Assembly (NCBI GenBank): GCA_942493055.1 | Contig: OW818680.1 | Coordinates: forward strand, 4,092,001 to 4,156,000 | DNA from: CAIZQW01 sp942493055 | GTDB lineage: Bacteria > Verrucomicrobiota > Kiritimatiellia > RFP12 > UBA1067 | Length of the DNA stretch: 64,000 bases | Reading direction: 5' to 3' | Shown: positions 52,040 to 59,484 of the stretch, one piece after another | Numbering within the stretch: the first letter of the stretch is position 1 | How the letters are laid out: each line of letters opens with the position of its first letter | The notes under the pieces: generated by a model | Databases searched by the model: none | What the model saw: the letters and a program-made list of their open reading frames with translations, nothing else | Told to the model about the DNA's origin: nothing | Translations under genes and position numbers: made by a program

Positions 52040-54531
52040 AAAGAAATCAGTTGTTCCTCCTGTTCGTCGGTGTCTTTGCACTCGCGATGGCCTTTGTTTT
52101 TTCGCAAGTCATGTCAGCTTGGACCGTGATTGCCTCTCCGGATGACGCACCGTATTACAGTCAGGATTTTCTTGTGTGGTCCATGGGCCCTCTCTTCTCT
52201 GGCGGAGCTACGTTTACACCCTTCACCTTATTGAATCTCCTGCCACAGGTGGGCTTCCACGAGATGAGATATGTGCTGTGCCTCTTCTTCTTTGGACTGG
52301 CGTGTGTCTATTATCTCCGGTCGCAGCATCTGGACTACCTGCCCGCGTTTGGCGCTGGGTTGCTCCTCAGTTTCTCGGGGTATATCTTTACGCTTTTCTG
52401 TGCTGGCCACATGGGTTTCTTTATCATGATGGGCCTTTTCTTCTGGTCCTTCGGCTTGTTGAACAAAGCGATTGAAACAAGGCGATGGCGCTATTTTGTC
52501 CTCTTGCCAGCCTGTGTCATGTGGGCGCAATCCGGACAACCGGATGTCTGGATGCTCTTTACAGCCATCTTGGGTGTCTATGCGCTGAGGCGCCTCTGGC
52601 TCGCGCGGGCAGACTTCATGCGGCTTCTGCCTAAATTCATCCTCTCGGCGGTGATCGCAGGCTTGATCGGCGGCTCAAGCATCTATATCGTGCTGACGCA
52701 GAACCTCGTCGGTCGCGACAAGCAGATTGCAGAATCGGCGCGCGCAACAGGGCCTGGAGAGTCGATGCCTGAGGCCAAGAAACAGCAGGAAGAGGACCGC
52801 TGGATCTTTGCGACCAACTGGAGCCTTCCATTGGCCGACTGCGCAGAACTGCTGATCCCCGGTTTCTTCGGGGACAATGCCATGACTCCCCCTTATCCCT
52901 ACTGGGGCGCCCTGGGCCGTCCCTATCGCTTTGAGCCAGGCAAGATGATGCCCAACTACCGCCAGCACACCACCTACCTCGGGTTGATCACGGTCTTCCT
53001 GGCCCTCATCGGCCTCTGCGCGTGGTTGGGGAAGAGAAAGCAGTCGGCAGTCAGCAGTCAGCAGTCGGCAGTCAGCAGTCAGCAGGAACCGGACTATCGC
53101 GATGTTCCGTTCTGGGCCGGGGTCTGGGTTATTTGTCTGATTTTCGCGCTGGGGCGTTACACCCCGATCTATCGGCTCTTCTATGCGATTCCTTATATGG
53201 ACTATCTGCGCGCGCCAGTCAAGTTCCTCCACTTCACAGAGCTGGCCACAGCTCTGCTGGCGGGCTTCGGGATGCAGGCGTTGCTGACGCAGCGCTTCTC
53301 GGAGAAGGGCGTGAAGCGTCTGCTCCTCCTGGGGGGCGGGTTCATCGCGCTCTTTGTCATAGCCTGGCTGGGTGTCTCCCTGAACAGTGCGGCGATTGAG
53401 AAGCATATTGCTGAGCTCGGGCTGGGGAATATGGGCCCTGTGTTGCGCAGTTACACCGCCTACAACTGCCTTCGCGCCGTCGGTATCATGGCGGCGGTCA
53501 TCGTGCTCGTCTACGTGGGCTGGCTGCAGAAGCCCCAGGCGAAAAAGATCAACCTTGTCCTCTGTATTCTTGTGGGGTTCGGGGTCTTCGACCTTGCCGC
53601 AGTTGCGCGGCGCTATGTGATGCCCATCAATGTGCGCGCGCATCATGAAGAGAATGCCATTGTCAAGGATATGAAGCGTGCGACGCAGGGACGACCGGCT
53701 TTGGCCGTGAACTATGTCACGCGCAACGTCTCTGTCCAGGACTGGCTGAACACCTCCTTGTCGCTCAACGGTTTCATGAATGTGCTCCCGGATGAGACGG
53801 ATCCGAATGCCAAGGCGCGTCCGCTTGCACTGGCGCTCCGGAAAGAGCCCCTCCGCTATTGGGATTACACAGGGCCGCGGTTTGTGCTGCTCACGCGCCA
53901 GCAGGCCGGACAGGTGATCCAGATGCAACTGGCAAAACCGCTCGCGGAGTATGAGATGGGGCAGGGGTTTGTCCGCAGGAGCGCTTCGCCCTCTGAGCAA
54001 TCTATCATCCTGCTGGAGCGCACCAAGCAGCCGATCTACCCCTGCGTCTTTTTCACGTGGACAGGCGGGATCAAGCCGGATGACCAGATCGCTCAGCTCA
54101 TCAAGGCGAACACCGCGAATACGGGCGCGCCCCAGACCCTCAAGACACTGCTCGTCTCTGATGCGCCTGCTCCAACTGCCCCGGCCGAGCTGCCCATTCA
54201 GGGCATCGCCTTCAGTCAGATGCGCGGGGAGAAAAACGTCTTTGTCAGCCATGCAATTGTTCAGCTTCCGCAAGCTGGTTTGCTCGTCTGGAACGAACGA
54301 TACTCCGCCGACCTCGTGGCCGCTGTGGATGGCAAGGAGGTTCCCCTCTATCAGGCGAACGGACAATGGTGCGCTGTGCAACTCCCTGCTGGCAAGCATG
54401 CCGTGACCTGCAAGGTCCGTGTTAAAAATTATCTGAACCTCCTCTCCATGGTCACCAGTCTTCTGGTAGTCCTTGTCTGCTTGGTCGCTACTGTCCTGCC
54501 TAGGCTCTCTCATTTTAAAATTAAGAGTTAA
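52036..54531 (+). CDS. YfhO-family polytopic membrane protein
   Basis: 831 residues from ATG at 52036 overlapping gtrA-like (ATGA). It resembles the protein at 12245 in plan: many transmembrane helices to about 520, then a soluble domain and a last helix (about 805-825). FSQVMSAWTVIASPDDAPYY lies in the first periplasmic loop. A 21-bp tandem repeat inserts QSAVSSQ twice in a cytoplasmic-looking loop near 336. With GtrA it may attach sugars to a surface polymer; inferred from family only. Confidence 0.8.
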   Translation: MKRNQLFLLFVGVFALAMAFVFSQVMSAWTVIASPDDAPYYSQDFLVWSMGPLFSGGATFTPFTLLNLLPQVGFHEMRYVLCLFFFGLACVYYLRSQHLDYLPAFGAGLLLSFSGYIFTLFCAGHMGFFIMMGLFFWSFGLLNKAIETRRWRYFVLLPACVMWAQSGQPDVWMLFTAILGVYALRRLWLARADFMRLLPKFILSAVIAGLIGGSSIYIVLTQNLVGRDKQIAESARATGPGESMPEAKKQQEEDRWIFATNWSLPLADCAELLIPGFFGDNAMTPPYPYWGALGRPYRFEPGKMMPNYRQHTTYLGLITVFLALIGLCAWLGKRKQSAVSSQQSAVSSQQEPDYRDVPFWAGVWVICLIFALGRYTPIYRLFYAIPYMDYLRAPVKFLHFTELATALLAGFGMQALLTQRFSEKGVKRLLLLGGGFIALFVIAWLGVSLNSAAIEKHIAELGLGNMGPVLRSYTAYNCLRAVGIMAAVIVLVYVGWLQKPQAKKINLVLCILVGFGVFDLAAVARRYVMPINVRAHHEENAIVKDMKRATQGRPALAVNYVTRNVSVQDWLNTSLSLNGFMNVLPDETDPNAKARPLALALRKEPLRYWDYTGPRFVLLTRQQAGQVIQMQLAKPLAEYEMGQGFVRRSASPSEQSIILLERTKQPIYPCVFFTWTGGIKPDDQIAQLIKANTANTGAPQTLKTLLVSDAPAPTAPAELPIQGIAFSQMRGEKNVFVSHAIVQLPQAGLLVWNERYSADLVAAVDGKEVPLYQANGQWCAVQLPAGKHAVTCKVRVKNYLNLLSMVTSLLVVLVCLVATVLPRLSHFKIKS
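53041..53082 (+). repeat. In-frame 21-bp tandem repeat in YfhO-like gene
   Basis: Two perfect copies of a 21-base unit starting CAGTCGGCAGTCAGCAG, each encoding QSAVSSQ, followed by a CAG. It keeps the frame. Confidence 0.9.
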
Positions 54532-54540
54532 AAGTTAAAC

Positions 54541-54577
54541 GTTGAGAGTTAAAAGTTTGGAACTCTTAACGCTCAAC
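54541..54577. repeat. Inverted repeat after the YfhO-like gene
   Basis: GTTGAGAGTTAAAAGTT and AACTCTTAACGCTCAAC pair with two mismatches over 17 bp around TGG. It has no T-run; similar AGTTAAA words flank it. Confidence 0.5.
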
Positions 54578-54612
54578 GCCCAACTCTTAACGCTCAAGTC
54601 ATAGACCGTATC

Positions 54613-54660
54613 GGGAGGGCGGTCGGATCGACCGCCGGACGGCGATCCGCCGTCCCTCCC
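54613..54660. repeat. Three-way-junction inverted repeat, unit 1
   Basis: GGGAGGG (54613-54619) pairs with CCTCCC at 54655-54660. Inside are two hairpins: GCGGTCG-GAT-CGACCGC and GGACGGC (54637-54643) with GCCGTCC (54649-54655). Confidence 0.7.
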
Positions 54661-54668
54661 AGCACATT

Positions 54669-54718
54669 GGGAGGGTCACGCGCCTGCGTGACTATGGCGC
54701 AGAGCCTGCGCCGCTCCC
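54669..54718. repeat. Three-way-junction inverted repeat, unit 2
   Basis: GGGAG(GG) at 54669-54675 pairs with CTCCC at 54714-54718. Arms: TCACGC-GCCT-GCGTGA and GGCGCAG-AGC-CTGCGCC (54696-54712). Same plan as unit 1 with different arm sequence. Confidence 0.7.
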
Positions 54719-54802
54719 GATTGTTGATGAAGCCCTTTGACCACAAACAACTCGAAACTGTGCCCAGCTAAATTTTGAATGAAATATTGGCTTTACTTTC
54801 CC

Positions 54803-54877
54803 GAACGGGAGAATTAAACTAAAGTCACTTAATTGAAAAACCATTTCGAGGAAACGTCAAAGAAAGTGGAATACGCA
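54803..54877 (+). promoter_or_regulatory. Conserved leader of the LamG-RCC1 protein gene
   Basis: CCGAACGGGAGA, then TTAAACTAAA, AATTGAAAAA and CGTCAAAGAAAG occur in the same order at 62079-62155 before the RCC1 protein gene. TCCCGAACGGGA can fold into a small hairpin. It may be a promoter-proximal or mRNA element. Confidence 0.5.
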
Positions 54878-57800
54878 ATGAAAACAAAAGCAGTCATGAT
54901 GTTGGTGATGATGTTAGCAGGGATAGGCATTGCGAATACGGAAGAGACGTTGATGGAAGTCAATTTGCCTTCTACTCCCTTGGGGAGTGGCACGGGCCTT
55001 CTGCTCTGGAACCGGCTGGGTTCCACGAATGAAGTGAACAACAGCGAGGTCGGTCCCAATGGCACGCTGAACGCTGGAAGTTTTGTCGATGGCCCTTTTG
55101 GCAAAGCCGTTGAGCTGAATATGCAGGAGCAGATGGGCGTCACCTTCCCACCGACAATTGTGCCCGGCCCTGATGGTTGCATCGAGTTCTGGGCAAAACT
55201 GACCGGTTTTTCCGGAACCATTCGGCAACCGGGTGGTATATGGCCAGGTCTGGTCGCGGCGCGCAATCAGTCAGGATCTGATGATTTTGCACTTTTCTAT
55301 TGCTCCAACGATGGGGCCGCGAACGGGGGCATCTGTGCTAGAGTTGCTGGTCTGGGTCATACTGGAACAGGATATTTCGGATATTGGACTTATGAAAGCG
55401 CGCTCAAGACGAATGCTGTCACCGATTGGCATCACTACGCTATTGTGTGGGCGTCTCAAGGTATTCCAGGGGTTGACAACGGCCAACGGAAAGCGGCTGT
55501 TTATGTTAATGGTAAACTCAATTCCAGCTACTGGGGAGGGGGCACCGGCTCACAGTTGGCCATCCCGACAAACGGACTCTTTGGTCTGCTGACCCATCAA
55601 GGCGTTCCGTCGGGAAGTGTCGCCTTCGACAATATCAAGATATGGAATCATTCTAAGACGAATTTCAGTGACCGGTTTACTGAGGATGCTGGCAGTTTAG
55701 TTAAGGCAAAGAAACTATTCTTATGGGGCAATAATATCTATGGGCAATGCACAATTCCAGCCGACGTAACCAATGTAGCTACCGTGGCAACAGCCGGCTG
55801 GCACACCCTTGCTATAAAGGCTGATGGGACGGTGGTAGCTTGGGGGTCAAACAACGCCGGGCAATGCAATATACCAAGCGATCTGGGGACAGGTGTCAAA
55901 GCGATTGGAGGCGGGGGCAGGCACAGTTTTGCTATCAAGAGCGATGGGACTGTTCGGGCCTGGGGATACAATGTAAATGGTCAATGTAATGTGCCTGCAG
56001 GTCTTTCTGGCGTGATAGCCGTTGATGCTGACTCTTTCCACACGATTGCGCTGAAAAGTGATGGAACGGTTGTGGTCTGGGGAAGTAATTTTTATGGTGA
56101 AGGAAATGTTCCTGCGGATCTTTCTAATGTAACACAGATTTCCGCTGGGCATTGCTTTAATATTGTGAGAAAGAGTGACGGTACGGTTGCCGCTTGGGGA
56201 CAAAACAGTTCTGGGCAATGCACAATGCCTCCTGGCCTGTCGGGCGTCAAGAGCGTTGCTGCTGGAGCCGCCCATAGTCTGGCCCTCAAAGACGATGGAA
56301 CAATTGTTGCGTGGGGTGATAACAGTCAAGGGCAGTGCAATGTGCCTGCTGGCCTTTCAAATGTAACGGCTATTGTTGCTGGATGGCATCACACTGTAGC
56401 ACTGAAGAGTGATGGGGCAATTGTCATGTGGGGAAACAATGACGATAACAAATGTGTAGTTCCTGCAGGACTTGCGAAAGCAGTGTTCATTGCTGCGGGT
56501 GAACAATTTACAGGTGCTTTAGTGGATACAAGCCTAGTGCCTGTTACGCTAACAGTATCCTTTAATTCCCAGGGTGGAAGTCCTGTGGATAGCAAGGTCT
56601 GCGCAGAAAACACGCTTTACGGAGTGCTGCCTATACCAACACGAGACGGATATACTTTTGATGGCTGGTTTAAAGATGAAGCATATACGTTGCCGGTTTC
56701 TGCTGACATGTCAGTCAGCACAGAGAGTCATGTGCTTTATGCCAAGTGGACCGCAGCGCCAACCTCTGGCAGTGGCCTTCTGCTCTGGAACCGGCTTGGC
56801 TCCACGAACGAAGTGCGGAACAGCGAGATCGGCCCCAATGGTACGCTGAACGCCGGGCGTTTTGTGGACGGACCTTTTGGCAAAGCCGTTGAGCTGAATA
56901 TGCAGGAGCAGATGGGCGTCACCTTCCCACCGACAATTGTGCCCGGCCCTGATGGTTGCATTGAGTTCTGGGCCAAACTGACCGGTTTTTCCGGAACCAT
57001 TCGGCAACCGGGTGGTATATGGCCAGGTCTGGTCGCGGCGCGCAATCAGTCAGGATCTGATGATTTTGCACTTTTCTATTGCTCCAACGATGGGGCCGCG
57101 AACGGGGGCATCTGTGCTAGAGTTGCTGGTCTGGGGCATACTGGAACAGGATATTTCGGATATTGGACTTATGAAAGCGCGCTCAAGACGAATGCTGTCA
57201 CCGATTGGCATCACTACGCTATTGTGTGGGCGTCTCAAGGTATTCCAGGGGTTGACAACGGCCAACGGAAAGCGGCTGTTTATGTTAATGGTAAACTCAA
57301 TTCCAGCTACTGGGGAGGGGGCACCGGCTCACAAATGGCCATCCCGACAAACGGACTCTTTGGTCTGCTGACCCATCAAGGCGTTCCGTCGGGAAGTGTC
57401 GCCTTCGACAATATCAAGATATGGAATCATTCTAAGACGAATTTCAGTGACCGGTTTAATGAAAATGCGGGTGATCTCCGAAGGTTCTTGTCTATTGTTG
57501 AAGCCCGCGGCGAGGCTATTCCGGGCAATGGTGTCCAAATGTACACCTACGGTGCTAGTGTTAATGCTAATGTACCTGCGACGGTCACGGATGGGGGCGT
57601 GCGTTATACCTGCATTGGGGCAGCCGTTGACGGAAACCAATTCACACAGGCAGGACCTACGAATGTCACGATGATGTTGACGAACAACGCGACATTGACA
57701 TGGCTGTGGCAGACCGAATACCTGCTTCAGGTTACGACGAATGGGAACGGGTTCGTCAATGCCGCCGCAGGTTGGCATGTTGCAGGCAACAATCTCCAGT

Positions 57801-59431
57801 TGACTCCCGTGCCTGCTGTGGGATGGACGTTTGAGGGGTGGGCAGGGGAGACGAATGGATGCGTCATGGAGGGCAGTGTGCTCAATGTGGCGATGACACA
57901 GCCTCGCAGCATTTCCGCCAGCTTTGCTTTAGCGACCGCCCTGCTGACCTTTAATCCGCAGGGGGGCGCTGTCACTCCGGGTACGAAGACAGTCACCTTT
58001 GACAACGCGTACGGCGATCTGCCGATGGCTGAGCGTCCGGATTACCTGTTCAAGGGCTGGTGGACAGGCGTAAACGGCCAAGGGACGCAGATCCTGGCAT
58101 CCTCTGTGGTCGCGATCGCCGGGGACCATACGCTCTATGCGAACTGGGAGAAGATCCCCCTGCTGTGCAAGCCGGGAGTGGAAACCCCGTTGACGACACT
58201 GGGCGGATACGAAGGCTTCTTATACAGCGAAGGCGACTTTGATGGCACCTCCACAATTGAGGTGAGGGGCACCGTGACTATGTCGGTTTCCCGGCGCAAC
58301 GAAAGTGTCAACATAACCGCAAAGATCCGTGTGCAGGACAAATCCCTGATGTTTAAGAGCCCTGTATTGACTGCGGCCGATCCTGAGGATGTCAGCCGTG
58401 CAGTGATGACCGCGCAGGGAGGCGAGATCCTGGACCTCTCTGTCGGGCAGACCCGTTTCTGGGGCACGCTCTCCGGCGGCTCGCTGGGAGGCGAAGTACT
58501 TGTCGTAGACGGTATGCGGAATCGCTTTGCTGACCGTCAGGATGTTGAGGCGCAGGCGATACTCAATACGTTCCGCGGCTATTATACGCTCGCGCTGCCC
58601 GCATACGGCGCGCTGTCGCTGGGCGAGGCCGAGGCGGCCCCCGAGGGGAGCGGCTATCTGACGATCACCGTCGGCAACCAGGGCCATGTCAACATCAGCG
58701 GCGTGCTGGCTGACGGGACGAAATTCTCAAAGTCGAGCAGCCTGATCCTCTTCGACGGGTGCGGCCCCGAGGCCTGCGTGCCGCTCTTTATGCCGCTCTA
58801 CGCGCAGAAGGGCTGCATCAGCGGACTGCTCTGGTTCGACCCTGTCAAGCGGACCATTGTGACTGACCGCGACTTGAGCTGGTTCTTGCGGTGGGAGAAG
58901 CCGGGCTCCGGGATGGATGGCTTCAGCGAGTTGCTCGAGGCCTGCGGCGGCTTCTACAGCTCGCTTGACGCCCTCTCCGTCCATTACCGCTTCAGCGCCG
59001 GGGCAAATGCGGTACCCTACTACTACATGGGCGGCTTCGCATCCATCCAGCCGGTCTTCCCGTCAGACATAAATGTGGCTGCTGACGGCACGCGTCTGGT
59101 CATCACCAAGGGTGTCGCGCCTCTCCTGGTAAACGGAGCCTACACCTACTCGGCTTCCGAGAACGCTTCGATGGCGACGCTCTCCTTCCGGGCGGCCACC
59201 GGCATCTTTAGCGGCAATTTCAAGCTCTATTACGACTACACCGCACAGGAGAGGGCACACCACAAGTCCGTGACTGTGCAATACTCCGGCATCCTCGTGC
59301 CAAGGCGATCCGAGGTCTTCGACGATCTGCCCGCAGGCCTGGGGTTCTATCTTGTCCCGGACAGCAATCCCGCCCTTGGACCTCTGCGCCCGAAACGCTC
59401 CTATCCGATCGAACTGGACGCCGGGCGGTAA
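54878..59431 (+). CDS. Secreted chimeric protein: LamG, RCC1 propeller, InlB, LamG, InlB, shared C-terminus
   Basis: 1517 residues from ATG at 54878 (GTGGA upstream; a TTG at 54833 is the alternative). After a signal peptide: LamG-like domain (about 40-270), seven RCC1-like repeats (280-550, each with ALKSDGTVVAWGSNNAGQC-like core), an InlB unit (DGYTFDGWFKDEAYTLP), a second LamG copy nearly identical to the first (630-865), two more InlB units (FEGWAGETN, FKGWWTGVNGQG), and a C-terminal block of about 430 residues shared with the next gene. The C-block is unrecognised. It is presumably exported and surface-exposed; the ligand is unknown. Confidence 0.85.
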   Translation: MKTKAVMMLVMMLAGIGIANTEETLMEVNLPSTPLGSGTGLLLWNRLGSTNEVNNSEVGPNGTLNAGSFVDGPFGKAVELNMQEQMGVTFPPTIVPGPDGCIEFWAKLTGFSGTIRQPGGIWPGLVAARNQSGSDDFALFYCSNDGAANGGICARVAGLGHTGTGYFGYWTYESALKTNAVTDWHHYAIVWASQGIPGVDNGQRKAAVYVNGKLNSSYWGGGTGSQLAIPTNGLFGLLTHQGVPSGSVAFDNIKIWNHSKTNFSDRFTEDAGSLVKAKKLFLWGNNIYGQCTIPADVTNVATVATAGWHTLAIKADGTVVAWGSNNAGQCNIPSDLGTGVKAIGGGGRHSFAIKSDGTVRAWGYNVNGQCNVPAGLSGVIAVDADSFHTIALKSDGTVVVWGSNFYGEGNVPADLSNVTQISAGHCFNIVRKSDGTVAAWGQNSSGQCTMPPGLSGVKSVAAGAAHSLALKDDGTIVAWGDNSQGQCNVPAGLSNVTAIVAGWHHTVALKSDGAIVMWGNNDDNKCVVPAGLAKAVFIAAGEQFTGALVDTSLVPVTLTVSFNSQGGSPVDSKVCAENTLYGVLPIPTRDGYTFDGWFKDEAYTLPVSADMSVSTESHVLYAKWTAAPTSGSGLLLWNRLGSTNEVRNSEIGPNGTLNAGRFVDGPFGKAVELNMQEQMGVTFPPTIVPGPDGCIEFWAKLTGFSGTIRQPGGIWPGLVAARNQSGSDDFALFYCSNDGAANGGICARVAGLGHTGTGYFGYWTYESALKTNAVTDWHHYAIVWASQGIPGVDNGQRKAAVYVNGKLNSSYWGGGTGSQMAIPTNGLFGLLTHQGVPSGSVAFDNIKIWNHSKTNFSDRFNENAGDLRRFLSIVEARGEAIPGNGVQMYTYGASVNANVPATVTDGGVRYTCIGAAVDGNQFTQAGPTNVTMMLTNNATLTWLWQTEYLLQVTTNGNGFVNAAAGWHVAGNNLQLTPVPAVGWTFEGWAGETNGCVMEGSVLNVAMTQPRSISASFALATALLTFNPQGGAVTPGTKTVTFDNAYGDLPMAERPDYLFKGWWTGVNGQGTQILASSVVAIAGDHTLYANWEKIPLLCKPGVETPLTTLGGYEGFLYSEGDFDGTSTIEVRGTVTMSVSRRNESVNITAKIRVQDKSLMFKSPVLTAADPEDVSRAVMTAQGGEILDLSVGQTRFWGTLSGGSLGGEVLVVDGMRNRFADRQDVEAQAILNTFRGYYTLALPAYGALSLGEAEAAPEGSGYLTITVGNQGHVNISGVLADGTKFSKSSSLILFDGCGPEACVPLFMPLYAQKGCISGLLWFDPVKRTIVTDRDLSWFLRWEKPGSGMDGFSELLEACGGFYSSLDALSVHYRFSAGANAVPYYYMGGFASIQPVFPSDINVAADGTRLVITKGVAPLLVNGAYTYSASENASMATLSFRAATGIFSGNFKLYYDYTAQERAHHKSVTVQYSGILVPRRSEVFDDLPAGLGFYLVPDSNPALGPLRPKRSYPIELDAGR
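55094..55679 (+). repeat. LamG duplication, copy 1
   Basis: 586 bp matching 56873-57458 with a constant 1779-bp offset and no indel. I count about five mismatches. Confidence 0.9.
56873..57458 (+). repeat. LamG duplication, copy 2
   Basis: Second copy of 55094-55679, separated from it by the RCC1 propeller and one InlB unit. The near identity implies recent duplication or conversion. Confidence 0.9.
57961..59431 (+). repeat. Shared 3' block, copy 1
   Basis: Aligns to 60537-62007 with a constant 2576-bp offset through the stop codon. 57981-58649 is identical by eye (669 bp); beyond 58726 differences appear steadily. Confidence 0.9.
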
Positions 59432-59484
59432 AGTGTGAAATTAGTGCTAAATAATCGATGTCCATCTGAGAAAAGGAGATGAAT

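Noticed and set aside
52675..54513. 612-codon minus-strand frame
   Set aside because: Antisense to the YfhO-like gene; no recognisable domain and no plausible start signal.
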